From contig NZ_CP032684.1 of the NCBI RefSeq assembly GCF_003627795.1, forward strand, positions 137,001-201,000: 64,000 bases of DNA. The letters run 5' to 3'. The translations under genes were made by a program, and so were the position numbers. The DNA comes from Rhizobium sp. CCGE531 (GTDB lineage Bacteria > Pseudomonadota > Alphaproteobacteria > Rhizobiales > Rhizobiaceae). Positions 18,964-27,709 of this stretch are shown one piece after another. The stretch's first letter is position 1. Each line of letters opens with the position of its first letter. The notes beneath the pieces were generated by a model. It did no database searches, was not told the origin of the DNA, and worked only from the letters and a program-made list of their open reading frames with translations.

Positions 18964-20667
18964 TTATTCGGCGTTGCGGTTCTTCAGAGCCGCTCCCAGG
19001 ATGTCGCCGAGCGAAGCGCCCGAGTCGGACGAACCGAACTGAGCAACAGCTTCCTTCTCTTCAGCGATTTCCAGAGCCTTGATCGACAGCATGATCTTGC
19101 GATCCTTCTTGGAGAAGTTGGTGACGCGAGCGTCGACAACCTGACCAACCGAGAAACGCTCCGGACGCTGTTCGTCGCGGTCACGCGACAGATCGGCGCG
19201 GCGAATGAACGAGGTCATGTCTTCGTGGTTGACGAGCTTGACTTCGATGCCGCCGTCGTTGACTGCGATGACTTCGCAGGAAACGACTGCATTCTTGCGC
19301 AGGTCGCCCGAAGCGGCTGCTTCGCCGACTGCATCCTTGCCGAGCTGCTTGATGCCGAGCGAGATGCGTTCCTTCTCGACGTCGACGTCGAGAACGACAG
19401 CCTTGACGACGTCACCCTTGTTGAACTCCTCGATGACCTGCTCGCCCGGACGGTTCCAGTCGAGGTCGGAGAGGTGCACCATGCCGTCCACATCGCCGTC
19501 GAGGCCGATGAACAGGCCGAATTCGGTCTTGTTCTTGACTTCGCCTTCGACTTCGGTGCCAGCCGGATGGTTGCGGGCGAATGCTGCCCACGGGTTTTCC
19601 AGCGTCTGCTTCAGGCCGAGCGAGATACGACGCTTGGTCGGATCGACTTCGAGAACGACGACTTCGACTTCCTGGCTCGTGGACAGGATCTTGCCGGGGT
19701 GAACGTTCTTCTTGGTCCAGGACATTTCCGAGATGTGGATGAGGCCTTCGATGCCCGGCTCCAGCTCGACGAACGCACCGTAGTCGGTGATGTTCGTGAC
19801 GGTACCGGAGATCTTCTTGCCTTCCGGATACTTGGCCTGGATGCCATCCCACGGATCGCTCTCGAGCTGCTTCATGCCGAGCGAGATGCGGTGGGTTTCC
19901 TGGTTGATGCGGATGATCTGTACCTTGACCTGCTGGCCGATGGACAGGATTTCCGACGGATGGTTCACGCGGCGCCATGCCATGTCGGTGACGTGCAGCA
20001 GGCCGTCGATGCCGCCGAGGTCGACGAACGCACCGTAATCGGTGATGTTCTTGACGACGCCGTCAACAACCTGGCCTTCTTCGAGGTTCTGAACGATTTC
20101 AGAACGCTGCTCGGCACGGGACTCTTCCAGAACCGTACGACGCGAAACGACGATGTTGCCGCGGCGCTTGTCCATCTTGAGGATTTCGAAGGGCTGCGGG
20201 TTGTGCATCAGCGGAGTGACGTCGCGGATCGGACGGATGTCGACCTGCGAACGCGGCAGGAAGGCGATAGCGCCGTCGAGATCGACGGTGAAGCCGCCCT
20301 TGACCTGGTTGAAGATGACGCCTTCGACGCGCTCGCCAGCTTCGAACTTGGCTTCGAGCTTGATCCAGCTTTCTTCGCGGCGAGCCTTTTCGCGCGACAG
20401 AACAGCTTCGCCAAGCGCGTTTTCGATGCGCTCGACATAGACTTCGACTTCATCGCCAACGTTGAGCGTGCCGTCCTTGGCGCGCGCACCGAATTCCTTC
20501 AGCGCGATGCGGCCTTCGACCTTGAGGCCGACGTCCACAACGGCGACATCCTTTTCGATGGCGGTGATGATGCCCTTGGTGACATAGCCTTCAGCCAGAT
20601 CGTTCTTGGCAAAGGATTCTTCGAGAAGGGCCGCGAAATCTTCGCGAGAGGGGGAAGTTACAGACAT
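18964..20667 (-). CDS. rpsA: 30S ribosomal protein S1
   Basis: A 567-residue protein with six S1 RNA-binding repeats, the normal length for alphaproteobacterial S1. Repeat landmarks are visible: YVTKGIITAIEKDVAVVDVG, GGIDGLLHVTDMAW, PGIEGLIHISEMSW and DVDGMVHLSDLDW. It binds mRNA on the small subunit and is needed to start translation of most messages. ATG follows CCAGGAGATTTT. It lies downstream of cmk on the same strand, the conserved cmk-rpsA order. Confidence 0.97.
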   Translation of the reverse strand: MSVTSPSREDFAALLEESFAKNDLAEGYVTKGIITAIEKDVAVVDVGLKVEGRIALKEFGARAKDGTLNVGDEVEVYVERIENALGEAVLSREKARREESWIKLEAKFEAGERVEGVIFNQVKGGFTVDLDGAIAFLPRSQVDIRPIRDVTPLMHNPQPFEILKMDKRRGNIVVSRRTVLEESRAEQRSEIVQNLEEGQVVDGVVKNITDYGAFVDLGGIDGLLHVTDMAWRRVNHPSEILSIGQQVKVQIIRINQETHRISLGMKQLESDPWDGIQAKYPEGKKISGTVTNITDYGAFVELEPGIEGLIHISEMSWTKKNVHPGKILSTSQEVEVVVLEVDPTKRRISLGLKQTLENPWAAFARNHPAGTEVEGEVKNKTEFGLFIGLDGDVDGMVHLSDLDWNRPGEQVIEEFNKGDVVKAVVLDVDVEKERISLGIKQLGKDAVGEAAASGDLRKNAVVSCEVIAVNDGGIEVKLVNHEDMTSFIRRADLSRDRDEQRPERFSVGQVVDARVTNFSKKDRKIMLSIKALEIAEEKEAVAQFGSSDSGASLGDILGAALKNRNAE

Positions 20668-20851
20668 AAAATCTCCTGGCGTGTCCTTGATTATGCAATC
20701 TGGACACTGACGCGCCGGTGGTTCGCGTTAAACGGGCCTGACCCCAGTCCGCCTTCCCTTTGAGGAAAGCTATCCGGCGCTTGGACGGAATGTCAGGCTA
20801 TCTTGAAATCGGCGGTTCCGGGCGCTAGGCGCGCGAAGGCCGCTCACATTT

Positions 20852-21484
20852 TCAGGCATTTCGGCTCAGAGCGGCGTCGACGATCGACTTTGCCATCTGA
20901 AACGCCGCTTCTATACTCATTTCTGATGTATCTAGCAAGTATGCGTCTTCAGCCGGCTTCAACGGGCTGTCGGTGCGGCCCATATCGCGCTCGTCGCGCC
21001 GTTTCACATCCGCGAAAATGGCCTCGTAGTCGGCGCTGCCGCCGGCTTCGACGATCTCCTCGTAGCGCCGCCTGGCGCGGACTTCGTCCGAGGCTGTCAC
21101 ATAGAGCTTCACCGGCGCGTCCGGGCAGACGATCGTGCCGATGTCGCGCCCGTCGAGCACGGCGCCCGGCGTCTTTTCGGCAAAACGGCGCTGAGCCTCC
21201 ACCAGAGCCCGGCGGACGGCCGGCATGACGGCGATCTTCGATGCGGCCTCGCCGATCTCGTGCCTGGACAGAATAGTCCGGTCGAGCCCGGCCAGATCGA
21301 CCTTGCGCGCCATGCCTTCGGCAACGGCCTCGTCGTCGAGCGGCAATCCGGCATCGAGAAGGGCCTTGGCGGCGGCGCGGTAGGTGAGGCCGGTATCGAG
21401 ATGATGAAAACCATAGGTCTCGGCGATCCGACGCGCTAAGGTTCCCTTGCCGGCAGCCGCAGGCCCGTCGATGGCAATGATCAT
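20852..21484 (-). CDS. cmk: (d)CMP kinase
   Basis: A 210-residue cytidylate kinase phosphorylating CMP and dCMP with ATP. The P-loop GPAAAGKGT is at residues 7-15, [11 protein letters not shown] marks the acceptor site and [15 protein letters not shown] the CMP-binding region; RRRYEEI is in the lid. Start ATG 21484 is taken as the first codon of MIIAIDGP after GAAGAAGAC; an upstream in-frame start is ignored. Normally preceded by aroA in this group; here the upstream neighbours are gene remnants. Confidence 0.95.
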   Translation of the reverse strand: MIIAIDGPAAAGKGTLARRIAETYGFHHLDTGLTYRAAAKALLDAGLPLDDEAVAEGMARKVDLAGLDRTILSRHEIGEAASKIAVMPAVRRALVEAQRRFAEKTPGAVLDGRDIGTIVCPDAPVKLYVTASDEVRARRRYEEIVEAGGSADYEAIFADVKRRDERDMGRTDSPLKPAEDAYLLDTSEMSIEAAFQMAKSIVDAALSRNA

Positions 21485-21515
21485 GTCTTCTTCAGCCTCT
21501 ACCTGTATCCCGATA

Positions 21516-21740
21516 TTACTTGCCGTAATGACGCACCAGATCGGCCATCTCGGCGACTTCGCCACCATCGATCGCCGAAAGGCCTTCGGCCACGCCCTGC
21601 CGGTCGGCGAGCGGTCGGTTCTGGCTCACCTTCCATTTGCCGTCAATCGCCTCGACGTCGATTTCGATGCCGACGATGCCTTCCATCGGGGCTGCGATGA
21701 AGTCCGGCGGTGCATCGTCCACCGCCCAGGGCACCGCGCG
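21516..21740 (-). pseudogene. paiB (FMN-binding negative regulator) C-terminal remnant
   Basis: About 73 codons resembling the C-terminal third of PaiB/FMN_bind_2 proteins: [32 protein letters not shown], and [14 protein letters not shown], then [10 protein letters not shown] and stop. Full proteins have about 205 residues, so roughly the first 135 are missing; upstream the frame runs straight into the aroA remnant. A GTG at 21734 opens a short frame but no good ribosome-binding site was seen. Family assignment is from memory of the motif. Confidence 0.65.
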
Positions 21741-21745
21741 GTCTA

Positions 21746-22066
<321 letters not shown>

Positions 22067-22303
22067 TCAATGGCTGGCTGCGGTCCTCTTGCGCCAGATG
22101 TTCTGCGGCTCGCATCGGCTGGTTGGCACAGGCCCGTATCGCCGTCATCCCGCAATGCGTGAAAACCGCGTGCGAAGCGGCATGAAGTTTAGCTTTGACA
22201 GAAACGGCCGCAACGATTAAGGGGACCGGCTGATATTTCCCTTAAAACGCCGGCTTCCCCGGCATTGCCGGATTTTCATCCGGCCATTCATGAGGCTTTG
22301 ACA

Positions 22304-22687
22304 GTGGCGAAAGCGGAACTTGGAACAAAACGTACCGATCCGGACAATGGCAAGAAGTTCTACGACCTGAACCGGGATCCGGTGATCTCGCCCTACACCG
22401 GCAAGTCCTGGCCCCTGTCCTATTTCGAGGAAACCTCCGCTTCGAAGGAAGTTCCGGAAGAAGAAGAAGTGGCCGAGGTCGATACCGAGAACACCGAAGT
22501 CGAACTGGTGTCGCTCGAGGATGCCGATGAAGCCGCTGCCGGCGGCGACGATATTCCGGATATCGGCGATGACGACGTCGAAATCGACGACGATGACGAC
22601 GATACCTTCCTTGAAGCCGACGAAGACGAAGATGATGACGACATGAGCGACATCATCGGCGTCACCGGCGACGAAGACGACGTCTGA
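22304..22687 (+). CDS. FYDLN_acid / TIGR02300 family protein
   Basis: A 127-residue conserved alphaproteobacterial protein of unknown function. The N-terminus ELGTKRTDPDNGKKFYDLN, with its FYDLNRDP block and SPYTGKSWP, defines the family. The last 65 residues are almost all Asp and Glu, giving a very acidic tail. GTG 22304 is preceded by GAGG with good spacing; an upstream frame start at 22265 is less likely. It is divergent from the aroA remnant, its usual neighbour, and followed by a strong terminator. Confidence 0.85.
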   Translation: MAKAELGTKRTDPDNGKKFYDLNRDPVISPYTGKSWPLSYFEETSASKEVPEEEEVAEVDTENTEVELVSLEDADEAAAGGDDIPDIGDDDVEIDDDDDDTFLEADEDEDDDDMSDIIGVTGDEDDV

Positions 22688-22699
22688 TCTCAAGGACAG

Positions 22700-22740
22700 T
22701 CGGCCCGGGAACCAAGAAAAAATCCCCGGGCCGAATTTTT
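22700..22740 (+). terminator. intrinsic terminator after the FYDLN_acid gene
   Basis: TCGGCCCGGG and CCCGGGCCGA form a perfect 10-bp stem around an A-rich loop, followed by ATTTTT. Confidence 0.85.
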
Positions 22741-22839
22741 CGGCTTGCTATCTGTAAAAACCAGAAGTAATAAGCCGCCACCCCGACGGGCGAAGCGCTC
22801 GGAAGGGACCCAGGGCCGGTCAAACGGCACCACCTTGAT

Positions 22840-22915
<76 letters not shown>

Positions 22916-23096
22916 CGCTTCGCCCTTACGGGCTTCGCGTGGCGCAGCCGCGGGGAACCGTTAGGCCGAAGCAGTGCCCGGCATAGCCCGCAGGGCGACG
23001 ACGGGCTGAAATTTCAATCAAATATTTCCAGACAAGAAGCCAACATCGACTCGATATAGTATTTGCGTCCGAATCACCGGATGCCAATCGATCGAG

Positions 23097-23345
23097 ATGC
23101 GGATGTGGTACGTTTACATCCTTCAAAGCGCGGATTTTGCTGACCAGCAATATACTGGATCGACTTCAGATCTTAAACGGCGGCTTGCGGACCACAACGC
23201 CGGCAAGTCGACGCACACCGCGAAATTCGCGCCATGGATTCTTCTTTGGTACTCGGCATTCCCGGACAAATATCGCGCATTGGAATTCGAAGCCTATCTG
23301 AAATCCCATTCTGGCCGAGCATTTGCGAAGAAGAGGCTGCTCTAA
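23097..23345 (+). CDS. GIY-YIG nuclease family protein
   Basis: An 82-residue single-domain protein of the UPF0213/YhbQ-like kind. It begins MWYVYILQSA, followed by QYTGSTSDLKRRLADHNAGK, which supplies the second YxG strand and catalytic Arg, and KYRALEFEAYLKSHSG with the catalytic Glu. ATG 23103 is an alternative start. Stand-alone members have no clear known role; some cut branched DNA. It lies 181 bases after tRNA-Ala with a GC-rich palindromic stretch in between. Confidence 0.85.
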   Translation: MRMWYVYILQSADFADQQYTGSTSDLKRRLADHNAGKSTHTAKFAPWILLWYSAFPDKYRALEFEAYLKSHSGRAFAKKRLL

Positions 23346-23446
23346 AAGCCTGCCTGTTTTCCACGCATCGATAACTTAATCCATCCTCCGCATTCCCTCA
23401 ACTTCGTGCTAGCCTCGAATCCTCCGCAAACAACCTCGAATCGGCC

Positions 23447-24169
23447 ATGACCAGACAGCGTCGCCGTCGCCTCATCAAGACCCGCCGCACGGTGACGGGG
23501 TTTCTGCTCGTTGCCTCGATCGCCTTTCTGGCTGGGATGACCGATGCCGTCGGGCTGATGCTGACGGGCAATTTCGTGTCCTTCATGACCGGCAATACGA
23601 CGCGGGCGGCGATTGCGCTCGGAATGGGCGAGTTCGGCCATGCGGCGGTGCTGTTCTCGGCCATCCTGACGTTCATTCTCGGCAATGCGCTCGGGATCGT
23701 CATCGCCCATGCGGCGGAGCGGCGGGCTTTCGTGGTGCTTGCCTGCGTCAGTATCCTTCTGGCCGCCGCCGCGGGCTTTGCGGAGCCGTCGCTGGTTCTG
23801 GTGCAGTTCTATCTGGTGGTGCTGGCCATGGGCATGGTCAATGCCACGGTCGAGCATATCGAAGGCCTGCCGATCGGCCTCACCTATGTCACCGGGGCGC
23901 TCTCGCGCTTCGGTCGCGGTCTTGGCCGTTTCCTGCTGGGGGATCGGGATTTTCTCTGGACGGTGCAGATCGTGCCCTGGAGCGGCATGATCTCCGGCGC
24001 CATCATCGGCGCGCTTCTGGCCGGCGCCTTCGGCGCGCACGCGCTTTGGGTGGTGTCCATGGTCGCCCTCGTGCTGGCGCTGTCGACGCTTTTCATCCCC
24101 CGCCCGCTGCAGCGCCGCTTCAATCAGCGCTTCGTTATTTCGGCATCGATGGTGCGGCGATCGAAATAG
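23447..24169 (+). CDS. YoaK family (DUF1275) membrane protein
   Basis: A 240-residue inner-membrane protein with about six helices after a very basic N-terminus. The family block LAGMTDAVGLMLTGNFVSFM and the following SFMTGNTTRAA identify DUF1275/YoaK. Function of the family is unknown; a transporter-like role has been guessed. The antisense frame here is also open for 605 codons, but the membrane pattern and family match are on the plus strand. Confidence 0.88.
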   Translation: MTRQRRRRLIKTRRTVTGFLLVASIAFLAGMTDAVGLMLTGNFVSFMTGNTTRAAIALGMGEFGHAAVLFSAILTFILGNALGIVIAHAAERRAFVVLACVSILLAAAAGFAEPSLVLVQFYLVVLAMGMVNATVEHIEGLPIGLTYVTGALSRFGRGLGRFLLGDRDFLWTVQIVPWSGMISGAIIGALLAGAFGAHALWVVSMVALVLALSTLFIPRPLQRRFNQRFVISASMVRRSK

Positions 24170-24241
24170 CCACATTGCAGCGCACAAAAATCTGCTAGGG
24201 AGAAAAACGAATCGTTTTGCCGACAAGCGTAAGGATATGCC

Positions 24242-25033
24242 GTGTTCGTTTTTTCGAAACTTGTCTGGATTTTCGGTCAGCCGCTGTCGCTGGCGTTTCT
24301 TTTCATCCTGCTGGCCTTCATCGCCGCTCTCCTGCGCTGGCGCGCCACGGTGATTGTCTCGTCGCTGTTGTCGGTGCTTATCCTGTTCGTCTCGCTCTAT
24401 ACGACGGCGGGCGCCTATATCGTCCAGGGCCTGGAAGAGCGCTTTTCGCACTCGGCTGCCGATCCGGCGGATCTCAAATGCGTGATCGTGCTCGGCGGCG
24501 CCACGCAGAACGAGGTAACGACCGCGCGTGGCGGCTACGAACTCGATTCGGCTGGCGATCGCCTGATCGAAGGCCTGCGGCTGGCGCAGAAATATCCGCA
24601 GGCGCGCATCGTGATCTCGGGCGGCGATGGCTCGATCGGCGGCAGCTATGAGGGCGATGCCGTCATCTCCGAGCGCTTCTTCACGGCACTCGGTATTCCC
24701 AGAGACCGCATGGTCGAGGACAAGACCTCGCGCACCACCTTCGAAAATGCCGTCAATACCAAGGAGCTGCTGGCGCAGAACGGGCTTTCGAACTGCCTGC
24801 TCATCACATCGGGCTTCCACATGCCCCGCTCGATGGGCATCTTCCGCAAGCAGGGCATCGATGTCGTGCCTTGGCCGGTCGATTACCGCAGTACCGGCAA
24901 GGAAACGCTCGGCCTCGATTTCACCCAGCCTTCGCGCAACGCGCAACTGCTGGCGACGGGATTGCGCGAATGGGTCGGCCTGGTCGGCTATTACGCCGTC
25001 GGCCGCACATCGGCGCTTTATCCCGGACCGTAA
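24242..25033 (+). CDS. YdcF family (DUF218) membrane-anchored protein
   Basis: A 263-residue protein with two N-terminal membrane segments (about residues 10-28 and 34-58) and a DUF218 domain in the periplasm. The domain shows CVIVLGGATQNEV, ARIVISGGDGS, SRTTFENAVNTKELL and LLITSGFHMPRSMGIFRKQG, the ordered motifs of the SanA/YdcF fold. The family acts in envelope-related steps, such as ElyC in undecaprenyl-phosphate metabolism. GTG 24242 is the start. The stop codon lies in the first unit of a short tandem repeat. Confidence 0.85.
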   Translation: MFVFSKLVWIFGQPLSLAFLFILLAFIAALLRWRATVIVSSLLSVLILFVSLYTTAGAYIVQGLEERFSHSAADPADLKCVIVLGGATQNEVTTARGGYELDSAGDRLIEGLRLAQKYPQARIVISGGDGSIGGSYEGDAVISERFFTALGIPRDRMVEDKTSRTTFENAVNTKELLAQNGLSNCLLITSGFHMPRSMGIFRKQGIDVVPWPVDYRSTGKETLGLDFTQPSRNAQLLATGLREWVGLVGYYAVGRTSALYPGP

Positions 25034-25071
25034 CGACGTGTCCGGACCGTAACTACGTGTCCAGACCGTAA
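25023..25071. repeat. three tandem imperfect 19-bp units at a stop codon
   Basis: CCGGACCGTAACGACGTGT is followed by a copy with one change (G to T) and by a partial third copy, CCAGACCGTAA. The TAA of the first unit is the ydcF stop. Confidence 0.85.
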
Positions 25072-25074
25072 GGG

Positions 25075-25554
25075 CTATTTCTTGGAAATGGTGACGAACT
25101 TGACGCCGCGCACCCGGACGGTGATTTCGCAGCGATCCTCGCCTTCCTTGCGGTCGCAAAAGTGCGGGTGCATCTTCATGACCAGCACCATGTTGCCGAA
25201 GCGCTGGATGAAATCATAGCCGTAGATCCGCGCCGTGGCGATCATGAGATAGCCGCCTTCGGCCACCTGGACATAGAAATTATAGGGGCAGCCTTCATCC
25301 GTGCAGTAGGGGCCTTTTTCGCCCTTGCAGGTAATCTCGCCCTCGTTGACGACGATATCGGCCAGCTTGTCGTTGTTGATATCCTGCTGGGTGGCGAAGT
25401 GGTCGCCGAAGCCCGCCTGACCGTCGCAGCTCTTGGTGAAGTGATCCTTCTCGAATGCCACGGGATCCTGCAGGATCGATTGCTGCGCCTCGGCCACGGC
25501 GGGCATGACCACGAATGCGACGAGATTGAAAATCACGATCAGCAGGGATTTCAC
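25075..25554 (-). CDS. exported hypothetical protein
   Basis: A 159-residue secreted protein that I do not recognise. Residues 1-24 are a signal peptide (SLLIVIFNLVAFVVMPAVAEA, given in part), likely cut after AEA. The mature part has six cysteines and the segment QDINNDKLADIVVNE, resembling an EF-hand or FG-GAP-like calcium loop. GTG 25554 follows GAGGAATCCCCC; the longer frame upstream is rejected. It ends 41 bp from the convergent YdcF gene. Confidence 0.7.
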   Translation of the reverse strand: MKSLLIVIFNLVAFVVMPAVAEAQQSILQDPVAFEKDHFTKSCDGQAGFGDHFATQQDINNDKLADIVVNEGEITCKGEKGPYCTDEGCPYNFYVQVAEGGYLMIATARIYGYDFIQRFGNMVLVMKMHPHFCDRKEGEDRCEITVRVRGVKFVTISKK

Positions 25555-25695
25555 GGGGGATTCCTCTTCGAAGCGCCGTCGCGGCCACGATGGTCGCCGC
25601 AGCCGCTGCGACATCTTTACACGCGCCTGCTTGCGCGGCCCTTGCCGTCGTGATTCATTTCGCAAAAATCGCCGGCACCCCCGTTGGAGTTTTCG

Positions 25696-26331
25696 ATGTC
25701 GCTTCTTTCGTTTCTTGACTATGCCGGCGTCGCCCTTTTTGCCGCAACCGGCGCGCTCGCGGCCTCGCGCAAGCAGCTCGATCTGATCGGCTTTTTGTTC
25801 CTGGCCGCCGTCACCGGCATCGGCGGCGGCACGCTTCGCGATATCGTCCTTGGCCGGGTGCCCGTCTTCTGGGTGCTGAACCCGACCTATATCATCATCT
25901 GCGCCATGGTCGGCATCCTGGTCTTCTTCACCGCCCATCTGTTCGAATCGCGCTATCGGCTGCTCATCTGGCTCGATGCGGTGGGACTGTCAGCCTATTG
26001 CGTGATGGGGGCGGCCAAGGGCATGGCGGCGACGGGCTCGCCCACCGTCGCCATCGTCACCGGCGCGCTGACGGCGACGTTCGGCGGCATCCTGCGCGAT
26101 CTCCTGGCAAACGAGCCCTCGGTGCTGCTGCGGCCGGAAATCTACGTGACGGCCTCGCTCGTCGGCGCCGGTGTCTTTACGGCGGCCAATGCGACGACGC
26201 TTCCACTCTATGCCTCTGCGGGATTGGGTGTGATCGCGGCCTTCGCAGTGCGCGGCGGCGCGCTCTGGTTCGGCTGGACCTTCCCGACCTATCGCCACAG
26301 GCCCGGCCGGCATCCGGATGATGTGATGTAG
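25696..26331 (+). CDS. trimeric intracellular cation channel (TRIC/UPF0126) family protein
   Basis: A 211-residue membrane protein made of two repeats of three helices. Each has a Gly-rich kink: TGIGGGTLRDIVLG in the first and TATFGGILRDLLANEPSVLL in the second, as in YadS/YicG-type bacterial TRIC channels. Start ATG 25696 follows GTTGGAG. Probably a homotrimeric channel for K+ or Na+ in the inner membrane. Confidence 0.88.
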   Translation: MSLLSFLDYAGVALFAATGALAASRKQLDLIGFLFLAAVTGIGGGTLRDIVLGRVPVFWVLNPTYIIICAMVGILVFFTAHLFESRYRLLIWLDAVGLSAYCVMGAAKGMAATGSPTVAIVTGALTATFGGILRDLLANEPSVLLRPEIYVTASLVGAGVFTAANATTLPLYASAGLGVIAAFAVRGGALWFGWTFPTYRHRPGRHPDDVM

Positions 26332-26386
26332 TGGGAGGCGGTAGGAATTAGGCAGTAGGCAATAGCGAATGGCTGGGAGACAATTC

Positions 26387-26428
26387 TATTGCCTATTGCC
26401 TATTGCCTATTGCCTATTGCCTATTGCC
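26387..26428. repeat. six tandem TATTGCC heptamers overlapping the irr stop codon
   Basis: Six exact copies of TATTGCC in a row. The TAG stop of irr (26421-26423) lies within the last units. An inverted copy, AGGCAATAG, lies at about 26357-26365 and could pair with the array. Confidence 0.95.
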
Positions 26429-26843
26429 CATTCTTGCGGCGCAGGCGGATCACCACGTCGACATGGGCGATTTCCATGCCCTTCGGCGGTTCCGGCAGAT
26501 TGTCGATCGTCAGGTTGCTGATCGGGATATCCAGCACTTGGTTGTGGCCTTCCACGAAAAAGTGATGGTGGTCGGAAACATTGGTGTCGAAGTAGGTCTT
26601 GGTGCTTTCGACAGCGAGCACGCGGATCATGCCGGCTTCGGTGAATTGATGCAGCGTGTTGTAGACGGTTGCGAGCGAAACCGGAACGCCGGCGGCAACT
26701 GCTTCCTCGTGAAGCTCCTCCACGGTCAGATGGCGGTCGCCCTTGGCGAAGAGAAGGTCTCCCAGAGCGATCCGCTGTCGGGTCGGCCTCAGGCCGACAT
26801 TGCGTAGCCTGGTTTCGATCGCGATTTCGGCTTCTTCCGCCAT
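26421..26843 (-). CDS. irr: iron response regulator Irr (Fur family)
   Basis: A 140-residue Fur-superfamily regulator controlling haem synthesis and iron uptake in Rhizobiales. It shows the winged helix (LRPTRQRIALGDLLF to SLATVYNTLHQF) and the haem-binding HHH in SDHHHFFVEGHN. The N-terminus lacks the Gly-Cys-Pro haem regulatory motif of Bradyrhizobium Irr, as in R. leguminosarum, whose Irr binds haem at the HHH site. Divergent from fabA across 297 bases, an order conserved in rhizobia. Confidence 0.93.
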   Translation of the reverse strand: MAEEAEIAIETRLRNVGLRPTRQRIALGDLLFAKGDRHLTVEELHEEAVAAGVPVSLATVYNTLHQFTEAGMIRVLAVESTKTYFDTNVSDHHHFFVEGHNQVLDIPISNLTIDNLPEPPKGMEIAHVDVVIRLRRKNGQ

Positions 26844-27140
26844 TCAGGGACTCCGGATTCCTGATCTCTATAATTCTTTACTAAGCCATATAACTTTTGC
26901 CTTGATTGCTTTCAATAGTTTCAATGGGGCGGGAAGGTGCTCAAAAGCCGCAAAAAACCAGCTTTTGGCGCAATTCGCTCTGGTCGCGGCTCTGGCGTTC
27001 CTGTATGCGACCACCACATAACGGCTAGTGCGGTCGATCGAACGGATGAATGAGAGTGCGATGCTTTCGCTTCATTTTCTGTCCATCTTGCACTAAAGCT
27101 TCACATCCATCGGCATTCATGCGGGGGAAACGGATTTTTT

Positions 27141-27656
27141 ATGACGACGAGACAGTCCAGCTTCAATTACGAGGAAATCCTGGCTTGCGGCCGCGGCGAA
27201 CTGTTCGGTCCGGGCAACGCGCAGCTTCCCCTGCCGCCGATGCTGATGGTCCATCGCATTACTGAAATTTCCGAAACCGGCGGCGCCTTCGACAAGGGCT
27301 TCATCCGCGCCGAATACGACGTGCGTCCCGATGACTGGTATTTCCCCTGCCATTTCGCCGGCAATCCGATCATGCCGGGCTGCCTCGGTCTTGACGGCAT
27401 GTGGCAACTGACCGGCTTCTTCCTCGGCTGGCTCGGCGAGCCCGGCCGCGGCATGGCGCTTTCGACAGGCGAAGTGAAGTTCAAGGGCATGGTTCGCCCG
27501 GATACGAAGCTTCTCGAATACGGCATCGACTTCAAGCGCGTCATGCGCGGCCGCCTGGTCCTCGGCACCGCCGACGGCTGGCTGAAGGCCGACGGCGAGG
27601 TCATCTATCAGGCGACGGACCTGCGCGTGGGCCTGTCGAAGGACAAGGTCGCCTGA
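27141..27656 (+). CDS. fabA: 3-hydroxydecanoyl-[ACP] dehydratase/isomerase
   Basis: A 171-residue hot-dog-fold enzyme that dehydrates 3-hydroxydecanoyl-ACP and isomerises the trans-2 to the cis-3 double bond, the branch point of anaerobic-type unsaturated fatty acid synthesis. Catalytic His71 lies in [14 protein letters not shown] and Asp85 in LGLDGMWQL. The start follows GGGGGAAACG. First gene of fabA-fabB-fabI. Confidence 0.97.
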   Translation: MTTRQSSFNYEEILACGRGELFGPGNAQLPLPPMLMVHRITEISETGGAFDKGFIRAEYDVRPDDWYFPCHFAGNPIMPGCLGLDGMWQLTGFFLGWLGEPGRGMALSTGEVKFKGMVRPDTKLLEYGIDFKRVMRGRLVLGTADGWLKADGEVIYQATDLRVGLSKDKVA

Positions 27657-27709
27657 ACCGCGGCGCCGCCGCCTCCACAAAGACAGACGTTTTAGAAAAG
27701 GTCATCGAC

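Noticed and set aside
23342..25159. 605-codon open frame on the minus strand
   Set aside because: It is antisense to a DUF1275 and a YdcF gene that have clear family motifs and membrane pattern; the translation is low in hydrophobic structure and typical of shadows in high-GC DNA.
26387..26428. Possible CRISPR or origin iterons
   Set aside because: Seven-base units directly joined, no spacers, no replication gene nearby.
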